A DNA stretch of 64,000 nt from Ottelia alismoides. Taxonomy: Eukaryota > Streptophyta > Magnoliopsida > Alismatales > Hydrocharitaceae. The position numbers were made by a program, and so were the translations under genes. Numbering within the stretch: position 1 is the first letter of the stretch; each line of letters starts with the position of its first letter. Positions 10,160 to 21,924 of this stretch are shown piece after piece. The stretch is taken from NCBI GenBank assembly GCA_037367405.1, contig JAZKJV010010125.1, positions 310,001 to 374,000 of the forward strand, read 5' to 3'. A model generated the notes under the pieces. It saw nothing but the letters and a program-made list of their open reading frames with translations. It was not told the DNA's origin and did no database searches.

Positions 10160-11960
10160 TCTCCATGGGCTCACATGTCCAACAATCTACTACATATCCC
10201 CAGAAACTAAGAGGTAAATGTGCTTTACTCATCATTTATCGGACCATATCTATGATGGTCCTGTTGCGTTTTCCAACAATATTGTTTAGTTGGAGAGTTC
10301 CAGGAGGAGTGATATTAGATACAGTTCCTCTCTGTTTAAGGTGTTCTTTGAATTCAACTGAAAGGTACTCGCCACTTCGGTTAGATCGAATTTGTTTAAT
10401 CTTCTTATTGGTTTAGTTCTCAACCAAAATCGTAAATTTTTTGAACTTTTCAAAGGTATCAGTAATATGAAGATAAACCCGTATCGTGAATGGACATAAG
10501 TAAATGTAAAATAGTATCAATATCCATTTAAAGTATTGGACTGAAGGGATGACATGCATCGGTATGTATTAGGTTAAGTATACCCCTGCATGGTATTCCC
10601 TTATTTTGGAAGGGTACTCTAGTGATTTTACCTTGAATGCAATGTTCACAAGTAGGTAAACTTTGAACCTATAGAAAAATTGATGGTCCACCCATTTACA
10701 AATCTTTTGATCCTATCAACAGATAAATGACCAAATCATTGACGACAAATCATAGTTAATGAAAAATTCAAAGAGTCCACCGGAAGTTAGAAAAACATAT
10801 GCAATATGTTTACCATAATAACTTATGATACGTTTCTCACAGAACATGAGTGAATATCCATTTTTAACTAAATTAGATATAGATAATAAGTTCCTTTAAA
10901 CATCTGGATCATAGAGACATTCTCTAAGTAGTAAGACTCTCCCACTAGATAATGATAGTTTGCATGTCTCGATGGTGACTGCTACAACAGTGGCATCAGA
11001 TCCCACCTGGATGACTATCTCCCCTTTACCAAGCTTTCTGGTTTCCTGAAATAGATACTATAAATTGCATGTGGCACCAAAATTTGACCCAACTACCTTC
11101 TCGTCCTACCAGAAAATTGGTTTTAATGATGAAAGTAGATTTCATACATGCTAGAGCTTTACCTTTTTAATGATTTTTAGGTAATCTGGACAATTATGCT
11201 TCCAGTGCCACAACTTCCTATAGTAATAATAGACATCGAATTCTTGGATTCCATGAGTGTGGAAGCTTGAGAGGATGAGTAAACAACTTGACTCTTCTTT
11301 TTCTTATGGGTGGGACCATTCTGAGACCCTTACTTCTGAACGTGATTTTCCTTGAATTGTGCAACCCTTGCACTACCAGTAGGATTCTCCTTCTTCATGA
11401 TGTCCTCAACAGACTTCAATGAAGATATGAGCTCAACATTTATGAACCTCAATTTATTCATGTGGTACAATACCACAAAATTGTTGAAAGACTTGAGCAG
11501 AGAACATAATGAAGACAAATTGCATTTCTACATCCATCTATGCCCCAAGGGTATCCAATTTAAAGAGGGAACCAAATATTTTGATTACAAGTTCTCTAAC
11601 TCTGGTCCCTTCCTGCATCTTGCAGCGAATTAATTCTTTCATAAGGTTGTAACTCTATGTGCATTTCACATCAACAAACATATATTTCATAACATTATAT
11701 CCTGGGGAACCTCCATATCGATGAAGGCTAGGTTTTAGGCCTTAGCGCATCATAGAAGCATAAAGATCACATCATATGCGATCAAGAGCGACCAATCATA
11801 CTAGTTTCTCGGGGTAGAAGAAATTAGAAAATTTAAAGAGACAAAAACACAAGACTTGAGAACACTTCTCAAATCATTTCATCATAATCGCAAACAAGAT
11901 GTAGGATTACCTCTTGAAGCATGGTTGTGATCATTGTCTCTAAAGTAAGAGACCTCCTGT
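10160..11960 (-). pseudogene. Ty1/copia gag-protease-integrase relic
   Basis: Read on the minus strand, the order is copia-like. A UBN2-type gag (about 11700-11330) has the motif YHMNKLRF followed by a stop. A broken zinc knuckle (HWKHNCPDYL, about 11240-11165) comes next. Protease-linker sequence with KLGKGEIVIQVGSDATV lies around 11060-10950. A GAG-pre-integrase segment with LPTCEHCIQGKITRVPF lies around 10660-10590, with the integrase start HTDAC. Integrase sequence follows, with RSNRSGEYLS and ITPPGT (about 10400-10290) and LPLSFWGY (about 10215). RT and RNase H are missing. Frames change repeatedly and stops are frequent, so it is non-functional. The family call rests on several in-order motifs and is fairly safe; the exact copia lineage is not determined. 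Confidence 0.8.
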
Positions 11961-12177
11961 CTCAAGTCTGATCCAGCGGAGGAGACACATGCAAGCGTGT
12001 GGATGAGACGCGTGCTTCTCACAATCCAAATCGAAGATCCAAGCAATGAATCTCCTAATTTCGTCTCATGAAATCTGACATCTTCTTCACGAGCAAGGGT
12101 AACCCAAGAAGATGGAGATCCACGAGCGGTCGATGTGGCAACACAATAGCGTGGCGACGATGGTTACTTTCTCTAGG

Positions 12178-12202
12178 TCAAGAGGTGGACAACCACTCTT
12201 GA
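12178..12202. repeat. inverted repeat related to the one at 12525
   Basis: TCAAGAGGTGG and CCACTCTTGA form a 10-bp stem with one bulge. The arm text is a diverged version of TCAAGGGTGG in the 12525-12563 hairpin, about 350 bases away. Confidence 0.6.
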
Positions 12203-12524
12203 GAGAGAGGAAGGCATGCATTGAGAATGAGAGAGAGTTTGCACTGGCAATTATATTGTAAAAGAAGATCTAGGATTTTCCTTTCTTTTATAATAATTTG
12301 GATGCCCATGGATCACGATCCATGTGCTACACAAAATCAATGGTTTATATTGTTTTGTATTTTTAATCAATGGCCATGATTTTATTACATAAATTTGCAA
12401 CAACAATTAACTTAAATTAAATTAAATTAAATATATTGAATAATCATCAATATGATCTAATTCAATCAAATCAATATGCATAGAATAATTAGGAAGGAGG
12501 CAAGTCTCTTTTGAATCATGGAGT

Positions 12525-12563
12525 GGACGACCACCTTGATTTAACACTCAAGGGTGGTCGTCC
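12525..12563. repeat. inverted repeat with 15-16 bp arms
   Basis: GGACGACCACCTTGA (12525-12539) faces TCAAGGGTGGTCGTCC (12548-12563), a near-perfect stem with an 8-base loop and one bulge. Confidence 0.75.
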
Positions 12564-13850
12564 CTCCATTATTGGAAGGTGCATTCCATCTTCAATTATG
12601 CGAGATCTTATATCTCACACAATCCTTCATTATTTGCAACAAATTTTATTGCAAATTTATTCACAAAAAAATAATTATAAATTAGATTTGTGTCCATTTC
12701 AATCATTCCATTGAAAATATAAATCACGTTCATACATCCAAAATAAAATGTCAATTATATTTCCAATTAATTGTTCAATGTTAATCCAATTGACATAAAT
12801 ATTTAATTCTTAAATACTATTTACAATTAGCTCTCTCTAATATATTATAAATCACATTTATAATATATATGATTAATATGGATATTGATATCAACATCAT
12901 TCATATCCTTGATAATTAAATCATATTTAGTTATCTTGGATCTCCATTCTCATGTATCTAAATAATATGAATCATATTCATATTATCATGATAACTAAAT
13001 CACATTTAATTTTCAATTTCTCAATTTCTTAGATATATTATCAACAATGGAATTATTTTTGAACTCTTTCAAGAATAATGTGTCTTCTCCACGGATACTT
13101 GGAGATAAGGTTAGGGTGATTGTATGTTCCACATATAGTGACATGGATGTTGAGATCATATCTCAAATCCATATATTGAGGACCTCTTAAAGATGATTGA
13201 TTATATCAAAGTCATAGATCTAATCTTCTTAATCGTATTCAGATAAAAGTCCAATATTTGGACTAAGATTATATTACTTCTCTACTGGAGGAGTGCCTAA
13301 AATCCAAACCTTTTTATCACCCCGTCAGAATGGAAGTATCATGATTATACAATTCTTTGTGATCACATCACCCTCGAGTACTCCTGATACCCATACATCC
13401 TGCATATCGGAAGACCTAGAATAAACTCAGAGTTTTAGATCACTTTTAGATTGTCTTCTTCAGGGTTTTATCATTAAGTTTCTCATTTGGTTATTAGATG
13501 TTGGTATCGATCATATGCTTTCCAAAAGCATATATCATGCCTACAAATTCTTGGCATGCTTCCAAAGCAAGATGACCATGCACAAAATTTGATTGGTCTT
13601 TATACCTTATGAATGAGCTCATGTCTTCCGATCTAGTAGTAAACCTGCATTATCCCTTTGAGAGATCATATTACTCATATGCCCTCATAAGAACTGATGA
13701 GCCGTCTGCGCGACTAAGGTAAAGGTGTCACTACGGTCGTTGTAACCTCAGTCATTCGGGATTCAGAGCTCAACAAGAAAAATAATCAGACCACCAAATA
13801 AAGATCAAAACACGATAAAAATCAAGAGAGCGGTCTCGCTATGGGATTGA

Positions 13851-13868
13851 CCTGGTATAGCTCCCAGG
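13851..13868 (-). other. U5 stem-loop of the E2 LTR
   Basis: CCTGG and CCAGG pair across an 8-base loop; on the minus strand the stem directly follows GTTCGACC. It lies about 156 bases before the LTR end and matches the E5 hairpin closely. Confidence 0.5.
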
Positions 13869-16062
13869 GTCGAACTCGAGGAGCACGAAATGGCCTGCGG
13901 CCTACGAAGTAGTCTAAAATAAAGAAAAATAAAAACAAATTATTTTTGATGGATTTTTAATATTTTTATATTTTTTTGGAATTTTTAGTTATAAAGAAAA
14001 TAAGAAAACAAGGAAAACACACAACTTCAAGCAATTATTTAATTAATAAAAAATGCTCTAAAAATTCAAACAAAAATATTTTTATGCTTTTTATATTTTT
14101 TACTATTTTTGGTGAATTTTTGATAATTTTCTGATTTTTTTAGAATTTTATAAAAAATGAAAGAAGGCACAAATAAATGAAAACTATCCAATCTGGCTTC
14201 AAAGACCATATAAAAATATTAAATGGCCTTTTCAAGGCCAGGAGGTATTTTTCTTGAAAAATATAAACAAAACGGAAAAATAAGAGAAAGAGTTTATTAT
14301 TTTTGGAAGTTTCTATGAATTATTAGAATTTTTATAAGTTTTCAAGGGTTTTTAATTTTTAAGCTTTTTATGAATCCAAAAATAGCCAAAAATGGCCAGA
14401 AAATCAAAAACACTCAAACACACAAAATCTGAAATTTTTGTAATTTTGAAAGAGGTTTTTATATTTTTTTGAATTTTAAATCTGAACAGGCAGAAAAATA
14501 GAGTTTTTTGAATTTTTAAAAATAATAAAAATGCTCAGAAATGTATCCAAAAATTGGTGAAAATTTTACACAGTGGCAGGAGCCACGTATCCAATTTTCA
14601 CTCGATTTGGATTAATTTTGCTATTTTATTCAAATAAAAAACAATCAAATAGTGCGCAGGGACCTATCTGCAAGAAAAACATAGTCCTGGGGCCAATAGA
14701 TAACACGGTAGAAAACCCCAGGTCCTTAAATACAAAAATCCCAGAGAACCACGCACGACGCACGTGTGTCACACTCAGAGGGGCGTATGTGTCAATCTAA
14801 TTTTAAAACATGCAAAGTAGAACACACATAAACCACAGGATAAGAACTGCAATTTAACCAAAACTCGCGTATCGACGCACGTGCATAACATATAGAGGGA
14901 CTAAAATGCAAATAAGCTAAACAAGAAGGTCCTCGATGCAATATTTACAAAATAAAAACAACATGACAAAATATTTACAGGACTAAAAAGTAACAACTAA
15001 AAACTAAAGGGCTTACGAGAAATTTACCCTTTATTTAAGCGGATGACAGGAGCGAAGCCACGTGGAAGATCAGGCGGCTGTGGATCGAGGGCTTCTCTCC
15101 AGGTGATGGACGCTCGAGAGATGGCCACGTGGTGGATCTGACGGTGGCTGGCGGTGGCTGAGCCCTGAGCTAAATGGACGGCTATGATCGACTCTCCAAC
15201 AGATCTGACGGTGGCTGACTCCTCGCGGATGAACGCTCAAGATCAAAACTGGCGAGTGGGGGTCGATCTGACGGCCGGGGAAGATCCTTCAAGAACAGGT
15301 GGCCGACGAACTTCGCCGGCACGACACTCGCGCATGGGACCTCCTCTGCTGCTGCAAAAGTGCGGAGTAGCTCCGTCGTGACGTCCCGCAACTGTTGTTG
15401 ATCTCCAATGAGGCCGGGAATCTCTGAGGAGCTCCGGCGACGGCGATGGCCTGGAGCTGCTGCCTCTGGATTCTTAGGCCCTCAGATGGGCCTGGCGTGA
15501 CCTGCAAAGTATCGCAACAAGCTCCTGGGTCGAGGGCAAAATGCCTCGACCCGGTTAGGGGCGAAATGGGTGAACAATATGGCGAGGTGGTCGATCTCCA
15601 GCGAAGCGACGACGGTGAAGATCGAAGACCCTGCTCCTGGGAGAGTCAGGGTGTGAGTGGGTGCAGAAGGTGCGGATAAGGCTCGTGAGTGTGAGGGTCG
15701 AGTCCGATGATCGAGATAGTGACTGGTATGGTCGGAATCGATGGTCGACGGCGAATGGCTGATTTGGGCATAAATGGAAATTCGAGAAATGTAGAAGAAA
15801 TTAAGCTTACTGGATGGTCGAGGTCGACTGGGAATGAGCTCCTGGAGCTCCTTGTCCTTGCCTCAAGGGACGTCGAGGCTCGAGGCTCGAGCGCTGCTCC
15901 TGGGCGGCGTACGACGGCGATGAGTGGTCGGATCAGTGGCTGGGACACTTCTCCTCACTGCGACACCACCCGCGGCTAGCTGTCACTCTAGGGAAGGCAG
16001 TGGAGGTCCTGGGATGGGGAGGCGGAGCCAAAGATAGCTGGAATCGTGCGGCGGAGCTGAGA

Positions 16063-16070
16063 CTAAATAG
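16063..16070 (-). promoter_or_regulatory. candidate TATA box of the E2 LTR
   Basis: CTATTTAG on the minus strand, preceded by GGACCCTTAGGA. The E5 LTR has the similar GGGACCCTTGAGCGAC before its CTATATAA, which supports the alignment. Confidence 0.4.
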
Positions 16071-16275
16071 TCCTAAGGGTCCGAGAAGATGAGGTCGGGC
16101 ATGGAAATCGAAGCGCGAACCCCGAGGGGAAACCACCGGGCGTGGATCTCGGATGATCAATGATGGATTAGGACCCGGGGTTAAAGGGTTTGGCAGTCGG
16201 ATCAAGGCACAGTAATTGGGAGAAAAGGCGGGTCAGGCGCAGATCCACGGGGTTGTGGTCCGGGGGGGGGGGGGA

Positions 16276-16293
16276 GTTGACCGGGGGGTCAAC
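16276..16293 (-). promoter_or_regulatory. inverted W-box pair in the E2 LTR
   Basis: GTTGACC, four G, GGTCAAC is a perfect 7-bp inverted repeat built of two W-box cores, about 206-230 bases upstream of the TATA-like box. A run of about 13 G lies next to it at 16262-16274. Confidence 0.45.
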
Positions 16294-17280
16294 ATCCCCC
16301 GTGGACCAATGGGATGCAGCCACGTATAAAATAATTGGAAATTCAATATAAAATAGTAAATGGCCGATTTTGGAAAAAGTTAAAACATGAAAAATGTTTA
16401 TTTATTTATAAACTATTTTTTATGATTTTTATTTATTTTTTTGAAATAAAAATTAGGTATGTTCAATATAGTATTATTATATATAGGTATATATACTATA
16501 CATTTTTATTTTTGATTTTGAATTATTTATTTTTGTACATTTTATTCCAATTTTATATTTTATTTATTTATAGAATAAAATTTGGAATATTTTGGTATTT
16601 TTATTTTATTTTTATTATTTATTTACAAGGGTTAAATAAATAATTATGTACATTTATATACATGGTATATATACAAGGTTGGTTTTGAATTTTATTTTTA
16701 TTTATTTTTATTTTTGTAATTTTTATTTTATTTATTTACATTATGAAGTATAGAATATGTACACATTTTTATTGGATTTTAATTTATTTATTTATAGGGA
16801 TAAATAAATATATAAAGAGTTCTATGTAAATGGTGTATCGACAAGGGTGAAGGGATTTTTAATTTCTTTTTAGTTTTCTTTTATTTTTCTCATTTTTATT
16901 TTAATTTAGTATTTACAAATATATACATATAAATACACACCCATTTTTATTTTTATTTAGAGGAAAATATTTTTATTTATTTATAGGTATATATATACAC
17001 ACATGAGCTTCCTTATCTCTCTCTACTTTGGTTTTTATGCGGTCAGGCCCATGCTGAGCCCTCCCTTGGGATTAGGTCGCTCAATATTTATTCTAAATAT
17101 CTCCCTCTTTTTCTTTTATTTCTTTATTCTTTTATTTATGCACAAAAACATGCTAATTACTTATTTTTACACAATGCATGTTGAATGCTAATTATTATTT
17201 TTTACAAGTATCTACATGTGTTTGGCAAAGGTTTTGTAGCTAAAATAAAAAAATAAAGAGTGATGAATGGGTATTCATCA

Positions 17281-17295
17281 CCCCCTATACTTAAC
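17281..17295 (-). other. E2 polypurine tract
   Basis: On the minus strand GTTAAGTATAGGGGG directly precedes the LTR start TGATGAAT. The upstream GGGACTAGCAAA is shared with E3 and E5. Confidence 0.8.
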
Positions 17296-18843
17296 TTTGC
17301 TAGTCCCTTAGCAAACACTTATTTGAAAAAGAAGTGAAAAAGAAAAAGAAAAAGAAAAGGAGGAGAAAATGCATGGATTAATGCTGAGTATTAAACTTGC
17401 CTTCATTAAATTGAAATATGGAGCTCGATCAGATCTTTGGATTATTAATGTGTTGGAACCTTATTTAGACTTAGGTTTAAAACTTAACACCCTCTAAGAT
17501 CCACTAATCTATAATCAGGACTCCTCAATAATCCAGATCAGAACAAGTCTACATACACAAACCCTGAAGACTATGAGTCTTTCCTTGCACTGTGTAAGTG
17601 AGGTAAGCTCTCCACCTCAGAAGTAGTAACTTGACATCCCTCCCCAACAAGGTAACTATATGACCCTAGTCTGGCCACTCTTTCCTCGAGGAGTGGGGTA
17701 TTCCCTTCTAAGTTCAAGTTCAACTGGCTCAAGAAGAGGGGGAAGAAGAGAATGGACCATGGCCAGTGTAGCCATGTATCCTTGGGAGCTCAACCAGTGT
17801 AGCTAAGTCTCCCTGCTGCAAGCTACATAAGATGGAATCCATAAGTCTCAAGCTTTCTTATTTGCACTATATACATACTCCGGTGGGATTATCATTTTCT
17901 ATCAGACCCACCACTTTTTTGGAGTTATTTTCTTTTTGCATTTTTTTTTCAAATGCATCTGTACAACATATACAATGTGCAACATATATACATAAGGAGT
18001 TTTTCCTCTTGAGACAGTAGACTATCCCTCTTTTGAAGCATTATTGCAACCCACAACTCCTGACCTTAGACCTCATGGCAACCAGACCAAGTTGAGACGC
18101 ACTTCCTTCACTAAAAGAAGAAGAGAGGTTCCTCCTAGAAGTACTACCCTCATATGCTACCCCAAGTCAAGGAAGACTGCCTCCTCACCACCTCATCCGT
18201 AGAGAGCTCGGTGCTAAGTGCGGGTCCAAGTCAAGCCATTGTCTATATGATTCATGTGTGTGTTGTTAAGTGCTCTACTTAGGCTCGTTGAGATGACATG
18301 TGATCATAGCCTAGTGGACTCAAAGAATTAAGTCACCATGGACCTGAAAAGCCTTAACCCTAAGCCCTATAAGGTTCCTCTTAGAATTAGGTGGATTAAG
18401 ATCTTAATCAAGCTCCATTTCCCAATTTAATTCCAGGCTAGTTTAAATGTCAACTATAATCCAGGAAAAACTATACAAGTATATACAAGGATGCTATTTA
18501 CACAATATTTACACAAATGCAAAATTTTTGAAAAATGTTTTGAAATCATGGATGTATGCATGAATGCAAGTTTTGCAAAATATTTACACAAATTTACACA
18601 AGATTTTTGCAAATTTTTTATTTTCAAAACATTTTGGAAAAATTTTGTACTATATACATAATTTTGATATGCACATATTTACACAATCTTTACACAAAAA
18701 GTTTTTGAAAACATTTTTACAAAAATAATTTGTACAATAGCTATGTGTGTGCAAATAAAAGAATGGTTATTTCAAGAAAAATTTTTAATTTTTAAGGATC
18801 TTGGGTTTTTAGCCATTTTATTTATTAACACACTCATACAAAG
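17296..18843 (-). other. E2 non-coding 3' region
   Basis: It aligns in order with E1 4294-5772 and E5 47650-49157, including the ...TTCTTGAGCC...GGGAATA...CTCGAGGAAAGAG segment and the conserved block. Stops in the frame that is open in E1 show that the DNA rather than a protein is kept. Confidence 0.6.
17993..18054 (-). other. highly conserved 3'-region block (E2 copy)
   Basis: On the minus strand it reads GTGGGTTGCAATAATGC, then AAAAGAGGGATAGTC, TACTGTCTCAAGAGG and AAAAACTCCTTA. Only a handful of bases differ from the E1 and E5 copies. Confidence 0.75.
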
Positions 18844-19237
18844 TACGAGTTATGGCTAAAGTATATATGGAATATATACACACCCCCCTATACTTAGCTC
18901 GAACGATGTCCTCAGAGTCAAGAGCGATGAAGAAGACATAACTCGTGCTTAGTGTAGGGAAGTGAAAAGGAAGGCTATTTACAAAGACGAATGAAAGAAT
19001 AGAAATCAAGAGGGTCTCGGCTTTTTCCCCCTATACTTAGGATCAAGTAATCCTAAGTATAGTAGGTTGTACACAAAGGGAAAACCGAGTGAAGAATGTA
19101 CAGGGTCTACCCCCCCTATACTTAGGGTAAAATATCCCTAAGTATAGGCAGCAAAAATAGGGGTAAAATGAATCAAAAGAAATACCCGAGAGTCCTACAT
19201 CCCCCCATACTAAGGGTAAAGTACACCCTAAGTATAG
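18844..19237 (-). repeat. E2 hairpin array after integrase
   Basis: Three short stem-loops: 19207-19236 (11 bp, one mismatch), 19115-19148 (CCTATACTTAGGG with CCCTAAGTATAGG, 13 bp perfect) and 19031-19062 (CTATACTTAGGAT with ATCCTAAGTATAG, 13 bp perfect, 6-base loop). A long hairpin follows at 18888-18956 (arms CTTAGCACGAGTTATGTC and GACATCGTTCGAGCTAAG in sense order, with gaps). The competing strand C (CCATAACTCGTA in sense) is at 18844-18855. The stems are better preserved here than in E1. Confidence 0.85.
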
Positions 19238-19369
19238 CATAATCAAAGGATCAGAAAAGGGATGTTGGACTAAAGAATGGAATGATATGGACATCTGGAT
19301 CTATACAAGTCGGGAGAACAGTGATAATCAGGCGTGAGATGCAATAGATGTGAGTCAAGAGACCACATC

Positions 19370-21924
19370 TCACGCAAAGTGAATAGGGGCAACATCAACG
19401 ACCTGCGGCTCATGATTTAGAAATGGCTTGAGCCGCTGGCCGTTCACTCGAAAGGTACTCTCAAAAGACAACTCAGATATATTGATACTCCCATTGTCGT
19501 GTACCTTTCTCACTAGATACGGTCCCTTCCATTTGCTCTGTAGCTTCCCTGGAAATAGACGAAGCCTAGCATCAAACAGCCATACTCTCTGTCCAGGCTC
19601 AAAATGCTTGTGGCTGATGTGAGAATCATGCCACTCCTTCACTCTCTCCTTGTACTGTAGGCTGTTTGAGAAGGCGGTATCACGAAGCTCCTCCAAGGCT
19701 GCTAACTCTGCCCTCCTCTGATCTCCTACACTATCTGGATCCAAAAGTATATCTGTGACTGCCCAAAGTGACATGTGTCTCAACTCAACAGATAAATGGC
19801 ACGGCTTGCCATAAACAAGGCGAAAGGGAGATGTGCCCAAAGGTGTCTTGAAAGACGTCCGATACGCCCACAAGACCGAGTTCAAAAGCTGTGACCAATC
19901 CTTTCGGTCAGGGCAGACGACTTTCTGCAAAATAGTCTTGATCTCCCTGTTTGACACTTCAGCTAGACCATTCGTCTGAGGGTGGTATGGAGTGGCAACT
20001 CGATGGTCTATGCCGAACTCGCTAGCAAGGGCCTTCACCTGGTCGTTGACGAAATGAGACCCCCCGTCAGATATCAACACTCGAGGTACCCTGAACCGTG
20101 TAATGATATGCCTCCTCAAAAATCTGCAAACAGTCCTAGCATCTGCGGTTCGGGTGGGGATGGCCCCAACCCAACGACTCACATAATCCATGACCAACAG
20201 AATGTACTTGAATCCCTGACTCTTAGGGAATGGACCCACGAAATCGATGCCCCATGCGTCAAAAACCTCACAGAAGTGAATGGGTTGCATCGGCATCATA
20301 TCACGCTGTCCACAAGTGCCCATCCTCTGACAGTCAGTACACCTCTTCACGAACTCATCAGGGTCTTGAAGAGGGTAGGCCACCATAGGTCGGATTGGAG
20401 CACTTTCTGTGCCGTTCTCCTCCCAGAGTGATGTCCTCCTGCCTCAAGCTTGTGGCAGTAAGTGAGGATGCTATGGTGCTCGTCCTGAGGAATGCACCTA
20501 CGCCAGACGCTATCCCCTCCTTCGTGGTAAAGGATGGGATCCTCCCAGTGGTAAGACTTAGCCTTCACGAGGAAGGTCTCAAGCCTCTTCCTGGGCCAAT
20601 CTTGTGGAACTTTCTTAGCAACAAGAAAGTTCACAATATCGGCATACCACGGGAGAGAGGCGATAGCAAGGATCACCTCATCTTGGAAGGTCTCACAAAT
20701 AGGATCAGTCTGCTCAGAATCCTCAAGATGCTCTAATCGAGAGAGATGATCCGCCACCACATTCTTGACTCCAGGCTTATCCTTAATCTCTATGTCAAAC
20801 TTCTGGAGTAGAAGTATCCATCTGGTCAATCTGCCTTTGGCATCCTTCTTTGCCATGAGGTACCTGATGGCGGTATGATCAGTATACAAGGTCACTCTAG
20901 ATCCAATAATGTACGATCTGAACTTATCTAGGGCAAACACTACGGCTAGCATCTCCTTCTTAGTGATTGTGTAGTTCCGCTGTGCGGAATCTAATGTACG
21001 GCTAGCGTAGTGAATGGCAAATGGGACTCCATCCCTCCTCTGTCCCAGCATGGCCCCTACGGCAAAGTAGGAGGCATCCATCATGATCTCGAATGGGAGA
21101 GACCAATCAGGCAGCTGGAGAACAGGAGCCTCAACAACACATCTCTTGAGAGTCTCAAACGACGAAAGACACTTGTCATCGACAAGGAACTCGGTGTCTT
21201 TCGTTAGCAGATCAGTCAACGGTCGGGCAATCCTACTGAAATCATGAATGAAGCGTCGATAGAAACCGATGTGCCCCAGAAAAGACCGTAACTGCCGCAA
21301 GTTGGACAACGGTGCGAGTTTTCTAATGACATCTACCTTGGTTGGATCAACCTCCATGCCCCTGTTGGAGATGATATGGCCAATAACCGTCCCTTGAGTC
21401 ACCATGAAGTGACTCTTCTCCCAAGATAGCTCTAGGTGAACCTCTATGCATCATTGAAGGACTCGGTCTAGGTAGTCAAGACAGGAGTTGAATCCGTCAC
21501 CGTAGACTGAGAAATCATCCATGAAGACCTCCAAGCACTCCCCTACCATGTCTGAGAAGATCAATAGCATGCATCTCTGAAAAGTCGCAGGGGCATTGCA
21601 TAGCCCAAATGGCATGTGTCTGAAGGCGTATGTGCCAAAGGGACAGGTGAAGGTGGTCTTGTCCTGGTCCTCAGGAGCGATGGCCACCTGGTTGTAGCCG
21701 GAGTACCCATCCAGAAAACAATAATGGCTCTTCCCTGCCAGTCTCTCAATGATCTGATCTATAAAGGGCAGGGGGAAATGATCCTTCTTGGTGTCCTGGT
21801 TGAGTCGTCTGTAATCCACGCAGACCTGCCAAGAAGTGGGTACCCGAGTAGCAATCTCCTCTCCAGACTCGCTGACAACTGTAGTGATGCCCGTCTTCTT
21901 GGGCACCACATACTACGGGCTGAC
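19370..21924 (-). pseudogene. pol: E2 pol: RT (partial), RNase H, integrase
   Basis: The minus-strand frame enters RT at 21924 just before VVPKKTG and includes VCVDYRRLN, CFLDGYSGYNQ, FRHMPFGLCNAPATF and the active site FMDDFS. A TGA at 21449-21451 interrupts it where E5 has a CGT codon. The next frame (21405-20347) carries the RT connection, RNase H ([26 protein letters not shown]) and the start of the integrase zinc site (GGHHSGRRT). A one-base shift near 20360 leads into the last frame, which has CTDCQRMG, the first Asp (WGIDFVGPF), the second Asp (ISDGGSHF) and Glu (GLAEVSNRE), then the C-terminal LFDARLRLFPGKLQSKW. It ends at 19370 without a chromodomain. All catalytic residues visible are intact. 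Confidence 0.9.

Larger units (their letters stand above)
11961..13694. other. AT-rich non-coding stretch upstream of the copia gag
   Basis: This should contain the leader and LTR of the minus-strand copia element, but I could not find a tRNA-iMet primer site (GCTCTGATACCA on this strand) or matching LTR ends. It holds two hairpins (12178-12202 and 12525-12563). The right edge is set by the end of the E2 LTR at 13695. Confidence 0.5.
13695..17280 (-). repeat. E2 3' LTR
   Basis: On the minus strand the LTR begins TGATGAAT at 17280, directly after the PPT, and ends CTCATCA at 13695. The first 20 bases form a palindrome (TGATGAAT, four bases, ATTCATCA). It contains a W-box pair, a TATA-like box, a GC-rich block (about 15030-16330), an AT-rich U5 and the U5 hairpin. 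Length is 3586 bases. The open frames in the GC-rich block are not conserved in other LTRs. Confidence 0.8.
13695..21924 (-). mobile_element. E2: Athila-like Ty3/gypsy element, 5' half missing
   Basis: On the minus strand the element runs from mid-RT (21924) through RNase H and integrase (to 19370), the hairpin array, a non-coding 3' region, the PPT (17281-17295) and a complete 3' LTR (13695-17280). It stops inside RT where E3 begins at 21925. Its RT N-terminus, protease, gag and 5' LTR are not found on the far side of E3, so they were probably deleted. The pol frames are long, with one stop and one frameshift, which makes it fairly young. Confidence 0.8.

Noticed and set aside
15182..16205. 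Overlapping open frames on both strands in the GC-rich part of the E2 LTR.
   Set aside because: They are not conserved in other LTRs, overlap on both strands, and fit the leader region of an LTR.
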